From NCBI RefSeq assembly GCF_003313465.1, contig NZ_KZ845666.1, positions 332,412 to 396,411 of the forward strand: 64,000 nucleotides of DNA. Direction: 5' to 3'. Shown here piece by piece: positions 54,293-64,000 of this stretch (position 1 is its first letter; each line of letters opens with the position of its first letter). Below the pieces are notes generated by a model that worked only from the letters and a program-made list of their open reading frames with translations, was not told the origin of the DNA and did no database searches. A program made the position numbers and the translations under genes. The DNA is from Thermoflavimicrobium daqui (lineage in GTDB: Bacteria > Bacillota > Bacilli > Thermoactinomycetales > Thermoactinomycetaceae).

Positions 54293-57200
54293 TTACCTCC
54301 TTCTTCCCCGAGCTCGTCTAGCAGCAGCAGCACGTTCTCTAGCTGACTTTAGTGTCTTCTCTTCTCTACCTTGCTCTAGATACTTTGCAAGACTATGGAT
54401 CGTTGGATATTGGAAAAGATCTGCTAGAGCAATGGTATGCTCCAACCATTCTTCTATCCTAGTTCGAACACGCACTAAGCGTAGTGAACTACCACCTAAT
54501 TCAAAGAAATTATCGTTTGCTCCTACTTCATCTAAATCGAGAATCTCACACCAAATCGCTGCAAGTTTTCGTTCCATTTCAGTTTCAGGTGCAATATATT
54601 CTGTACGGAGCATGGGTCTAGCCGTGGCAGGAATGGGAAGAGCTTGTCTGTTCACTTTTCCACTTGGTGTTAACGGTAGCTTGTCAATGGTCAAAATAGT
54701 TGAAGGCACCATGTATTGTGGCAATCGTGTGATAAGGTATTCTCGTATAGCATAAGTATCTAATGTCGCATGAGGCTGAGGTACAACATAACCAACCATA
54801 AACTTCTCACCACTTGTATCACGATGAACACCTATCACAGCTTGCGCTACCATCGGATATTCTGCTAACTGGGATTCGATCTCACCTAACTCAATCCGAT
54901 AACCACTAATTTTGACTTGATCATCCCGTCGACCCATAAACTCGATCGTCCCATCATTTCTCCATCGACCTAGATCACCAGTCCGATATAATTTTCGAGT
55001 CGGATCAGATGGATCCGTAATAAAGCGCTCCGCTGTTAAGTCTGGATTGTCAAGGTAACGTAGGGCTAAACAATCTCCCCCAATCACAATTTCCCCAATG
55101 CTTCCTTTAGGTACCGATTGTAATGTCTGATCAACTAAATAAATATGAACATTAGCAATCGGACGTCCAATTACTGGAAAACGAGGCCATTTCTCTGGAT
55201 CTTGATCCAATCGATAAGCTGTTACGACATGGCTTTCGGTAGGACCATATTGGTTTTCCAAAATACATTCTGGGCACTTCTTAAACATTTCTACAATGCT
55301 TGATGTTATTTCAAGTGCTTCTCCCGCTACATACACCTCACGTAACGCTGGGAAGCTTACTTGCCGTTGAATCGCTTCTTCTGCTAATTGTCGAAGAGCC
55401 ACAGGTGGGGCATACATTTTGTTGATGTTTTCCTTTTGTAAGGTCTTAACCAATTCATATGGGTCCTGACGTACTTGTTGACTAGGTATAAACAATGTAT
55501 CACCAGCTATAAAGGTTCCGAGTATCTCTTGTAATGAAACATCAAAGCCAAGTGATGAATATTGTAGAACAGTCATCGGCTCATGCGTTGTTCTTCGCTG
55601 ATTTTGCCATGTTAATAAGTTCGTAAGCGTACGATGCGGAACTTCTACACCTTTGGGTTGACCTGTCGAACCGGACGTATAGATGATATAAGCAGGTGTA
55701 TTCCCATCCACTTTTCGCTCGAGTGGAGTTTTAGGTTCATCCATATACTCCTCAAACGCAAGGTTATTTAGTGTAGTATGAACACTTGCATTCTCTTTAA
55801 TAAATGCCAGTCGATTCTCTGGATAGTCTGGATCTAACGGAATATAAGCAGCACCTGTTTTCATAACCCCTAGCATCGATACGATGGATTCAATCGAACG
55901 ATACATATAAACCGCAACACGATCTTGCGGGCGAATTCCTTTTTGAATCAGTGCATGAGCAATCTGATTAGAACGTTCTTCTAACTCTAAGTATGTCAAA
56001 GCACGAGATTCATCTTTTAACGCAATCGCCATCGGTTTTTTCTCTACTTGTTGTCGGATGAGCTCATGTACTCCACAAACTGGATATGATAAGTTCTCCC
56101 CTTTGGTAAATTGTTGTAGCTCTAATCGCTCCTCTTTGTCTAACATCGAGGCATCTTCTATCAGTTGATACGGATTTTGAAGTAATTCCTGTAACAATGT
56201 AAGGAAATGGTTAACAATCCGTTCCCCTGTTTCTTTAGTAAATAAATCTTCACTGATAATCAACATTCCCTCTAATTGCTGATCGGATCGAATAAAGTGT
56301 ATCTCCATATCAAACCGTGTTGTTTGTACGCCTGCATCGAAAGGTTTTAATTCTTTATTATCCATCTTTAATACCTGTTGAGGCATATTTTGCACGGCAA
56401 ATAAAATTTGGAACAACGGATTACGAGAAAGGTCACGTTTGGGCTGTAGCTCCTGGACTAGCAACTCAAAAGGAACATCTTGATGCGCATAAGCAGAAAG
56501 AGTCTGCTCTTTGACTGCATGAACTAAATCGACAAATGTGAAATTAGACTGAATATGTGTCCGCATCACTAAACTATTTACAAAAAAGCCGATTAAGTCT
56601 TCTACTTCACTTCGTGTGCGATTCGCTATGGGTGTCCCAACCACTACATCCTGACTACCACTATACTTAGACAGCAAAAGCTGGAATGCACTTAATAATG
56701 TCATAAATGATGTGGCATCTTGCCCTTTTCCAAAATCCTCAAGTTTTTGAGTTAGCTCCTTACCTAAAGCAAATTCAATCGCTCGACCACGGAAAGAACT
56801 ACGTGCAGGTCTCGGATAGTCTGTAGGAAGATCCAGTTGAGTTAATCCATCAAGATGCTCTTTCCAATAAGCAAGCTGCCGCTCTCGTTCACCTTGATCC
56901 AACCATTTTCGTTGCCATTCAGCAAAATCGGTATATTGAATAGAAAGAGGGCGTAATTTACTCTCTTCATGAACCAAACTAGCATCATAAAATGTTTGTA
57001 GTTCTCGATAAAGTACACCAATCGACCAGCCATCTGAAATTACATGGTGCATGGTAATCAACAGGATATCTCCAAAGCTCTTAGTACGAACAACTCGAAC
57101 CCGCATAAGTGGTCCTCTTGCTAAATCAAATAGCGCAACTGCTTCTTCACGAGCAAGCTGGCGTGCCTCTTCTAATTGCTTTTCTTCTGGTCTATGAGAG

Positions 57201-60200
57201 AGATCGATCAAATCAACTGATATCTTCATGGATGGATGAACTTGTTGAATAGGGATTCCCCCCTGATCCATGAAGGTAGTACGTAGAGTTTCGTGTCGGT
57301 GAACCAGACTGTCTATTGCTTGTTGAAGAGCATGGATATTTAATTGCCCGTCATAAATCATTGCACTCGGCACGTTATAGGCTGCTGATTTTGATTCCAA
57401 CTGATCTAAGAACCACAGACGCTGTTGAGCAAAGGACATCCGTGCAGGTCCCAGTGATGTATCTCGTTTGGGAATACGATTTTGCTCCTGTTTTATTACT
57501 TGATTTTTAAATGTATTAATCTTTGCAGCAATGCCTTGTACTGTTGGGCTATCAAACACCTCACGAAGTGGTAGTTCTATACCAAATTGATCTCGAATAC
57601 GTGAAACGAGCTGAGTAGCCATTAATGAATGACCACCAAGTTCAAAGAATCCCTCATCAATGCTTACGTTCTGAACCCCTAGAAGATCACTAAACATTGA
57701 TGTAAGCTTCCGTTCTTCAGCAGTTCTGGGAGCAGTATATTTCTTACGATCCGTTTGTTTTTCCAAGTCAGGAGTTGGAAGCTTAGCACGATCCACTTTA
57801 CCCGTAGGTGAAATGGGTAATTGATCAAGAACGACCACATCTGTCGGAACCATAAAGGATGGAACTTCTTCCCGCAAGTAAGAACGTAGTTCAGCCGTCA
57901 GCTGGTTATGATCGCTTTCTCTCATTGGATTGTTGGCAAATACTTCCGGCCATTTTTCTATAGGACGAATCGGTACTATCCAATTCGAATCAGATGCTAT
58001 CATTCTTTGGCTCAGTAAAACTACATCAAAGGAACCATCTTGGTGATGATGTCGCCAATCCAGATAAGCTCGATATCCATAACGATCAGCTATCTCATAG
58101 AAGCTTTCTGGATGAACTCCCCATTTATCCATAGACTCCAACTTTGTACGTAATTCCCCAACAGTCTGAACACCTGTCAGAGCTTTCCCTGAAGCGACAA
58201 ACCAGTCAGATAGCACACGCACATTGGGTACATTTGCTAAACATACTCTTTCTGGTTGAATTTCTTTAATCCATTTCTCAAAAGATTCGAGCGTCCAATC
58301 TTCTTCTTCCCAGTTGATAAATGTATCTGAATTACGTTTCACTTTTGAACCTATATATATTTCAACATCATAGCGATAACGAACCATTTCGTTTGCATAG
58401 TAAGATCGCTTTGGTAAAACGTTGATATAAGCAACTTCGGGACATTCTTGTTCAAGCTTAGAGAAGAAGGCTGGGTGAATGATTAATTCTTCTTCACGGA
58501 TAAGCCTTGATTTTATATCACTTTGGAGCTGCTCTACGGACATATCGTCTGCAGAATTAGCTAATGTTACACCTGATACGAAGGAATGGTGTAATGGATA
58601 GCTTCGTAAGTCACCGATGAAAACTTTCCCACCTGGTTTAACCTGCTTTATCACTTCTTTAAGGACATTTTCAAGATAAGAAAGATCTGGGAAGTATTGA
58701 ACGACTGAGTTTAAAATCACAGTGTCAAAGGTATGATCACGAATCGTTTGCAAGTCATGAGCAGGTGCATGTAGCAATGAAACATTTCCTTTTGGTAAAT
58801 AGGTAGGCATCGTTTTCTTTAAATTTGTGATGGCAACCTTGGATATGTCTGTACCCACATAATTTTCTGTATCTGGAGCAAGGCGGAACATTAAAAGTCC
58901 TGTACCACATCCAATTTCCAGTACATGTTTTCCACTTTGAGAACCAATTCGAGAAATCGTATCATCAACCCATTGATTCATTTCCTTTGAATCGATCAGT
59001 TTTCCAGTATAGCTACTGACCCAACCTGTAATATCAAAGGTAGTATGGAGGTTTCCATCTGCTGTACGATATTCTTCGTCAAATACTCCTTGCCACGCCT
59101 CAACATGACTACTAAAGAATCCTTGTTCTTTTTCTTTAACCACATAGGCTACCAGACGATCATTTCCTTTTATTCCACCAAGTGAACGTTTTACATCAAC
59201 CACCGCATGGGCAACCGCTTGATGCCGAGCTAAGGCTGCTTCAATTTCACCAAGCTCAATCCGGAATCCGCGTAATTTTACCTGATGATCAGACCGCCCT
59301 AAATATTCAATCGTTCCATCGTTTCTAAAACGGCAAATGTCCCCTGTTCGATATGCACGATCATTAGGCCCATCTTTTACAGGTTGCATGATAAACTTCT
59401 CATTAGTTAACTCCGAACGATTCCAATATCCGAGTGCTAAGCCATCGCCAGCAATATATAACTCACCAGGTACACCAATTGGAACCAGTTGCTTATGTTC
59501 ATCAACGAGATATACACGTGTATTCCCTAACGGCTTGCCAATCGGAATCGAGCGAACTTTCTCTGGTAGTGTTCGTTTGATAGGATAACAACATGTAAAT
59601 GTCGTTCCCTCAGTCGGACCATATCCGTTAATCAATTGTGTTTGTGGCAGAAGCTCTAGTGCTTGTCGAATATGAGGAACAGACAAAGCCTCTCCACCTA
59701 CTAGCAAATAAGAGACCGTTTCTAATGTTTGTGGATGTTCATCGATAATCGTATTAAATAAAGTGGATGTTAGCCACATACACGAAATACGATACTCACG
59801 AATCACTTGTTTTAAACCATGAACATCTGGAGCTCGGTGAGGATAGACTATCAGCGTCCCTCCATGTAATAGAGCTCCCCATATCTCGAAAGTAGAAGCA
59901 TCGAATGCTGTTGGAGCTAGCATGAGTATACGTTGCTTAGGGCCAAAAGGTACAAAATCATTACCATAGACCAGTCGTATAATCGCTCGATGTGGAACTG
60001 CTACCCCTTTAGGATGACCTGTAGACCCTGAAGTGTACATAATGTAAGCCGGATCTGTTGCTTTCACATCTGGAGCTTCAAAAAACCCATTTGGAATATC
60101 TGATAAATCATCGACCTGTACTTTTCGTACATCTGTTGAAATAAAATCCGCTTCCGCCTTTGTTCTTTGATCTATCATTAATACGCTAATATTCGCATCT

Positions 60201-63200
60201 TCAATCATGTATCTGATACGTGATTTTGGATAAGTCGGATCTAGTGGAACATAAACGGCTCCTACTGACAAAATCGCCAACTGGGCTGCGACAAGATCAG
60301 CTGAGCGTCGCATAAACAGCCCTACTCGTTCATATGGCTTCACTCCTGTAGATAGCAGTTGCTCTCTAATAGCAGCAACACGCCTATGAAGCTGCTGATA
60401 AGTCCATGTGCGATCGCCATCAATGATTGCAACATCATCTGCTCGAGTACGTACTTGCTCTTCAAATAAGCTGTGAACCGTTTTGTCTCTAGGATATAAC
60501 CGATGGGTATCATTAAAATCATAAAGCAATTGATAACGTTCATCCGATGAAAGAATGGGACATTCTGATATTCGGGTTGTTGGATGGGTAATGATCCATT
60601 CTAATAGCTGTCGATAATGGCCAATAAAACGTTTGATTGTTTCATGTTCAAAGAGATCTCGACTATAAACAAGCATCCCTTCTAATCCTTGCTTTGTTGT
60701 TACGAAATGCATTTCCATATCAAATCGGGTTGTAAGTGTTTCTACTTCTAAAGGTTTTACTTGTAATCCTTGCATTTTCAGATCTTCATAAGGAGCATTT
60801 TGTACCGCAAACATGATCTGGAATAGTGGATTCCGACTAAGATCACGTTCAGGAAGAAGCATTTCTACCAATTTTTCAAATGGCAGATCTTGATGACCAT
60901 AAGCTGCGATGGTATGTTCACGTACTTGCTCTAGTAAATCTTCAAAGCGCGGATCACCTTCCGTGTTTACTCTAATCACTAAGGTATTGACAAAGAAACC
61001 AATCAAATCTTCTAATTCCACTCTCGTTCGGTTAGCGATGGGAGTACCAACAGCTAAATCATCCTGTCCTGTATAACGCCGAAGGAGTGCAAAGAACGAG
61101 GATAAAAGTACCATATAAGGAGTAACTCCACGCTCATGACAGAATATATCTAGCTTTTCAGTAAAGTCTTTGCTAAATGTAAACGAAATGGCATTCCCTG
61201 TAAAGCTAGGTACAGCAGGACGTGCAAAGTCGGTAGGTATTTCTACCGGGTTAATTCCTTCCAAATAGTTCTGCCAATATTCCATTTGACGCTCTAATTC
61301 ATCACCTGTTAGCCACTTTCTCTGCCAAGTAGCAAAATCGACATATTGAATCTCTAATGGCTTTAAATTGGGCTCTTTCCCTTCACATTGGGCAGAGTAC
61401 AATTGACTCAGCTCACGATGGAATACCCCTACTGACCATCCATCCGAAATAATATGATGTGTGGTGGCTAACAGTACATGTTGCTCCTTTGTCAAGCGTA
61501 GTATGGATGCGCGAACTAGTGGTCCTTTCTGTAAGTCAAACGGGCGGAGCGCTTCTTCTCGTGCATATCGTTGTACTTCTCTTTCACGTTGAGAAGGTTG
61601 TAAATGACTAATATCTATGACATCTACTGAAATCGGCATTGATTCTGCAATCATTTGAACAGGCTGACCATTCACTTTACCAAAAGTAGTTCGAAGTGTT
61701 TCATGTCGATCTATCAAGTCTTGTAAGGCTTGCTTTAATGCCTTGATATTGAGAGATCCTGATAAAACAATAGCACTAGCGACATTGTAAAAAGGATTAT
61801 CAGGGATTAACTGATCTAATACCCAAATCCGCTGTTGAGCGAATGACGCTGGCAGTATTTCATTTCGTTCGATTCGTTTTAGTTCAGGCGTTTCATCTAC
61901 TGCTAAATCTTTCTGAGTTTCAACAATAATTTCCTTAAGAGTTGAAATTGTTCCCTTCTCAAATAAAGTTTGTAAGGATAGCTCAATGCCCCAAATTTCC
62001 CGAATTCGTGAAATAAGCCTTGTTGCCATTAGGGAGTGTCCACCTAATTCAAAGAAATTGTCTTCAATACCAATAGGAGATACTCCTAACAAATCACTCC
62101 ATACAGTAACTAATTGCGCTTCAATACTATCGCGTGGAGCTACATAGTTCGCTCCGCTTCCATGATCATTCAATTTGGGTTCGGGTAGCGCTTTTCGATC
62201 TACCTTTCCATTTGGTGTGAGTGGTAATGCATCTAATATGACAAAGGCGGCTGGTATCATACTTTCAGGGACTCGATCTTGTAGATAGCGTCTAAGCTCT
62301 GTTACAGATAGTACTGGTTTGGAACGAACAGGGAGATTGGCTAGTGGCTCATTTCGCTCGATCTGAATGCCTGGCCAAGCAATATCAGGTAACTGGGCTC
62401 CTTGCTTCGTAAAGACCACATCAAAGCTTCCATCTGAATATCCACTCGCCCAGCTCAGTTCGACTTGGTATCCTAATTCATCAGCTAGCTCCCACAGCTT
62501 TTCAGGATCCATCCCTACTTTTCGTTCATCACGAAGTTGCTTTTCTAGCTCACTAACTGTTTCATCAGTAGCTTCTGCTAGCTTCTGTAAAAAGAGATGA
62601 TCTTCGACGAGTCTGGCATTGGCTACTTGCTGTAGACAAAGGCGATCAGGTGCTGCTGTTGCTAACTGTTGGCGAATCGTCGCCAATGATAGATCAGAGC
62701 CTTGCATCCATTCGTTCACTTCTTGAGTAGTAGATGAACCGACTTGTAAGATCGCATCATAACGGAATCGGGTTAATTCATTCCAGTCTTTTCCCCGTTT
62801 AAGTAATACCGTACTCGATCCGAGTGCAGGAATTTCTTGGGTTAATTGATGGAAGAAACGTGGATCGATCAATAGTTCTTCTTCCCGACGTACATTCGCA
62901 CGCACCACTTCGTATAAGTTTTTCGATGATTCGTTTCCTGTGCTTCGATAACGTTGAACGGATGCATGTTGTAAACCTAATAAACCATGGTGACGTACAT
63001 CCCCGACAAAGATATGTCCTCCTGGGCAAAGCGCTTCTGTAGCGACACGCAATACCTTTTTCAAATAATCTGCATCAGGGAAATACTGAATGACTGAGTT
63101 AATAATGACTGTATCAAAGCTTCCTTGCGGAACCCAGTCTAGTTGATCCGCACGGCTAACATGTAGCTCAATACTTTGATCCAAACGCTCCTGCCATGTC

Positions 63201-64000
63201 GGGGTTTGGCATAGAACATTTCGGATGTGATCGATAGCCACTTTGGAAAAGTCTGTTCCAACATAATGCTCACAATCATCAATCAAACGGAAAAGTAACA
63301 GCCCTGTTCCCGAACCAATCTCCAAGATCCGCCGAGGTTTAAGCCCTTTAATCCGAGATACGGTTTCTTCTACCCATTCCCGCATTTGTGCTGGAGATAA
63401 GGATTCGCCTGTGTAACTACTATTCCACCCTACAATGTGGAAGGTAGGATCTAATGCAGGTGATTCATATGTTTCATCAAATAACTGTTGCCAATCCGAC
63501 ACATGGTGAGTCACTTCGGTTTGATTTTCTGCTTGTTCTTCAGGTACCACATAGGCGACCAACTGAGTTTCTCCTCGATGTTCACGTGCTACTACCGCCG
63601 TGGAGGAAACAGTAGGATGTTGTGCAAGGACTGCTTCAACTTCTCCGGGTTCAATCCGAATTCCCCGAACTTTGACCTGATCATCATTGCGTCCTCCAAA
63701 CTCTAGACGTCCATCTGATAAGTAGCGAACTCGGTCTCCGGTACGGAATAATCGTCCTTCTCCCCATGGATTTGGAATAAATCGTTCCCGCTCTAATTCA
63801 GGACGATTCCAATAGCTTGCAAGCCCAGCTCCTCCTACATATAGCTCTCCCCATACACCGATTGGGGCTAACTGGTTATACGAATCCAATACATAGGCTT
63901 GGACATGATGAATCGGTCGACCAATACTTGGATTTCCAAGACCAAAAGTTTCACACTCTTCGCTTTCGACCTCTCCCGATGTGGAGACCACCGTATTCTC
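54293..64000 (-). CDS. Nonribosomal peptide synthetase, three modules, two with inserted N-methyltransferases (5' partial)
   Basis: The frame is open at the right edge; 3,235 codons are visible. Using residue numbers counted from position 63991, module x begins inside an A domain after its A5 motif, has a methyltransferase insert (about 160-560; EIGSGTGLLLF near 222), then A10 (NGKVDRKALPEP) and PCP (LGGHSLMATRL near 647). The next module has an LCL condensation domain (HHIISDGWS near 847), an A domain (YTSGSTGHPKG near 1323) with a second insert (EIGCGTGLLMF near 1692), and a PCP (near 2117). The last has C (HHVISDGWS near 2320), A without insert (near 2773) and PCP (near 3163). Specificity residues of the second A read D-A-F-W-L-G-G-T-F, a valine code. 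The third reads D-V-Q-Y-Y-A-Q-V-V, unresolved but nearest proline codes. A basic tail (RRARGRRR) may dock to the PKS. Confidence 0.93.
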   Translation of the reverse strand, partial: ENTVVSTSGEVESEECETFGLGNPSIGRPIHHVQAYVLDSYNQLAPIGVWGELYVGGAGLASYWNRPELERERFIPNPWGEGRLFRTGDRVRYLSDGRLEFGGRNDDQVKVRGIRIEPGEVEAVLAQHPTVSSTAVVAREHRGETQLVAYVVPEEQAENQTEVTHHVSDWQQLFDETYESPALDPTFHIVGWNSSYTGESLSPAQMREWVEETVSRIKGLKPRRILEIGSGTGLLLFRLIDDCEHYVGTDFSKVAIDHIRNVLCQTPTWQERLDQSIELHVSRADQLDWVPQGSFDTVIINSVIQYFPDADYLKKVLRVATEALCPGGHIFVGDVRHHGLLGLQHASVQRYRSTGNESSKNLYEVVRANVRREEELLIDPRFFHQLTQEIPALGSSTVLLKRGKDWNELTRFRYDAILQVGSSTTQEVNEWMQGSDLSLATIRQQLATAAPDRLCLQQVANARLVEDHLFLQKLAEATDETVSELEKQLRDERKVGMDPEKLWELADELGYQVELSWASGYSDGSFDVVFTKQGAQLPDIAWPGIQIERNEPLANLPVRSKPVLSVTELRRYLQDRVPESMIPAAFVILDALPLTPNGKVDRKALPEPKLNDHGSGANYVAPRDSIEAQLVTVWSDLLGVSPIGIEDNFFELGGHSLMATRLISRIREIWGIELSLQTLFEKGTISTLKEIIVETQKDLAVDETPELKRIERNEILPASFAQQRIWVLDQLIPDNPFYNVASAIVLSGSLNIKALKQALQDLIDRHETLRTTFGKVNGQPVQMIAESMPISVDVIDISHLQPSQREREVQRYAREEALRPFDLQKGPLVRASILRLTKEQHVLLATTHHIISDGWSVGVFHRELSQLYSAQCEGKEPNLKPLEIQYVDFATWQRKWLTGDELERQMEYWQNYLEGINPVEIPTDFARPAVPSFTGNAISFTFSKDFTEKLDIFCHERGVTPYMVLLSSFFALLRRYTGQDDLAVGTPIANRTRVELEDLIGFFVNTLVIRVNTEGDPRFEDLLEQVREHTIAAYGHQDLPFEKLVEMLLPERDLSRNPLFQIMFAVQNAPYEDLKMQGLQVKPLEVETLTTRFDMEMHFVTTKQGLEGMLVYSRDLFEHETIKRFIGHYRQLLEWIITHPTTRISECPILSSDERYQLLYDFNDTHRLYPRDKTVHSLFEEQVRTRADDVAIIDGDRTWTYQQLHRRVAAIREQLLSTGVKPYERVGLFMRRSADLVAAQLAILSVGAVYVPLDPTYPKSRIRYMIEDANISVLMIDQRTKAEADFISTDVRKVQVDDLSDIPNGFFEAPDVKATDPAYIMYTSGSTGHPKGVAVPHRAIIRLVYGNDFVPFGPKQRILMLAPTAFDASTFEIWGALLHGGTLIVYPHRAPDVHGLKQVIREYRISCMWLTSTLFNTIIDEHPQTLETVSYLLVGGEALSVPHIRQALELLPQTQLINGYGPTEGTTFTCCYPIKRTLPEKVRSIPIGKPLGNTRVYLVDEHKQLVPIGVPGELYIAGDGLALGYWNRSELTNEKFIMQPVKDGPNDRAYRTGDICRFRNDGTIEYLGRSDHQVKLRGFRIELGEIEAALARHQAVAHAVVDVKRSLGGIKGNDRLVAYVVKEKEQGFFSSHVEAWQGVFDEEYRTADGNLHTTFDITGWVSSYTGKLIDSKEMNQWVDDTISRIGSQSGKHVLEIGCGTGLLMFRLAPDTENYVGTDISKVAITNLKKTMPTYLPKGNVSLLHAPAHDLQTIRDHTFDTVILNSVVQYFPDLSYLENVLKEVIKQVKPGGKVFIGDLRSYPLHHSFVSGVTLANSADDMSVEQLQSDIKSRLIREEELIIHPAFFSKLEQECPEVAYINVLPKRSYYANEMVRYRYDVEIYIGSKVKRNSDTFINWEEEDWTLESFEKWIKEIQPERVCLANVPNVRVLSDWFVASGKALTGVQTVGELRTKLESMDKWGVHPESFYEIADRYGYRAYLDWRHHHQDGSFDVVLLSQRMIASDSNWIVPIRPIEKWPEVFANNPMRESDHNQLTAELRSYLREEVPSFMVPTDVVVLDQLPISPTGKVDRAKLPTPDLEKQTDRKKYTAPRTAEERKLTSMFSDLLGVQNVSIDEGFFELGGHSLMATQLVSRIRDQFGIELPLREVFDSPTVQGIAAKINTFKNQVIKQEQNRIPKRDTSLGPARMSFAQQRLWFLDQLESKSAAYNVPSAMIYDGQLNIHALQQAIDSLVHRHETLRTTFMDQGGIPIQQVHPSMKISVDLIDLSHRPEEKQLEEARQLAREEAVALFDLARGPLMRVRVVRTKSFGDILLITMHHVISDGWSIGVLYRELQTFYDASLVHEESKLRPLSIQYTDFAEWQRKWLDQGERERQLAYWKEHLDGLTQLDLPTDYPRPARSSFRGRAIEFALGKELTQKLEDFGKGQDATSFMTLLSAFQLLLSKYSGSQDVVVGTPIANRTRSEVEDLIGFFVNSLVMRTHIQSNFTFVDLVHAVKEQTLSAYAHQDVPFELLVQELQPKRDLSRNPLFQILFAVQNMPQQVLKMDNKELKPFDAGVQTTRFDMEIHFIRSDQQLEGMLIISEDLFTKETGERIVNHFLTLLQELLQNPYQLIEDASMLDKEERLELQQFTKGENLSYPVCGVHELIRQQVEKKPMAIALKDESRALTYLELEERSNQIAHALIQKGIRPQDRVAVYMYRSIESIVSMLGVMKTGAAYIPLDPDYPENRLAFIKENASVHTTLNNLAFEEYMDEPKTPLERKVDGNTPAYIIYTSGSTGQPKGVEVPHRTLTNLLTWQNQRRTTHEPMTVLQYSSLGFDVSLQEILGTFIAGDTLFIPSQQVRQDPYELVKTLQKENINKMYAPPVALRQLAEEAIQRQVSFPALREVYVAGEALEITSSIVEMFKKCPECILENQYGPTESHVVTAYRLDQDPEKWPRFPVIGRPIANVHIYLVDQTLQSVPKGSIGEIVIGGDCLALRYLDNPDLTAERFITDPSDPTRKLYRTGDLGRWRNDGTIEFMGRRDDQVKISGYRIELGEIESQLAEYPMVAQAVIGVHRDTSGEKFMVGYVVPQPHATLDTYAIREYLITRLPQYMVPSTILTIDKLPLTPSGKVNRQALPIPATARPMLRTEYIAPETEMERKLAAIWCEILDLDEVGANDNFFELGGSSLRLVRVRTRIEEWLEHTIALADLFQYPTIHSLAKYLEQGREEKTLKSARERAAAARRARGRRR

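Noticed and set aside
1..64000. CRISPR arrays, tRNA or rRNA genes, integrases, attachment sites, complete insertion sequences
   Set aside because: I scanned the intergenic DNA and saw no regular repeat-spacer pattern, no cloverleaf or ribosomal RNA core sequence, and no recombinase or intact transposase.

Overview
The window looks like chromosomal DNA of a low-GC, endospore-forming Firmicute. The spore genes spoIID, spoIIQ and spoIIID lie next to murA, ywmB and ywzB, as in Bacillales. An eleven-subunit nuo operon without nuoEFG sits between atpC and ywzB, an arrangement I associate with Thermoactinomycetaceae and relatives. The family assignment is inference; the class is well supported. Most genes are on the minus strand.

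Layout. 1-10.3 kb: an OmpR-type two-component system is divergent from a two-gene FtsX-type ABC exporter. A compact MurNAc-uptake and recycling operon (murQ-murR-murP) follows, then a secreted CBM/FN3 protein that keeps only a stump of a chitinase-like catalytic domain. 10.3-13.9 kb: bluB, then a metNIQ methionine transporter under a clear SAM (S-box) riboswitch with promoter and terminator. 14.1-27.8 kb: a Wzx/Wzy polysaccharide cluster containing a phosphoglycosyl transferase, an epimerase, two GT4 glycosyltransferases, a flippase, a polymerase, four enzymes that look like a UDP-diacetamido-uronic acid pathway, and a divergent LCP ligase. The cluster is bracketed by two very short, clearly related membrane peptides (14129-14239 and 27650-27778) that are absent from normal ORF lists.

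27.9-37.6 kb: fabZ, an ACT-domain malic enzyme, a PgsA-family enzyme, an EpuA-like membrane protein, spoIIID (with a sigma-E-like promoter), spoIIQ (with a sigma-F-like promoter and an intact LytM metal-site motif), spoIID, a small DUF2089 regulator/membrane-protein pair, murA (TTG start), ywmB and ywzB. 37.8-38.3 kb: a frameshifted, truncated TnpB remnant. 38.4-48.3 kb: nuoABCDHIJKLMN, with a long charged N-terminal extension on NuoC. 48.8-50.0 kb: a lipoprotein gene and a solitary atpC.

50.1-64.0 kb: a hybrid NRPS-PKS assembly line running leftward and entering from beyond the right edge. The visible modules are [A-MT]-PCP, C-[A-MT]-PCP and C-A-PCP, followed by a separate KS-AT-ACP-thioester-reductase protein. 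The line should make a peptide with two consecutive N-methylated residues (the second probably N-methyl-valine), add one malonate unit, and release it reductively. It occupies the place where atpD would normally precede atpC, so the ATP synthase operon appears to be split by a natural-product cluster.

The most noteworthy items are the split atp operon, the tandem N-methylating NRPS-PKS with reductive release, the twin micropeptides around the polysaccharide cluster, and the structured sites near the chitinase stump and within the polysaccharide operon.
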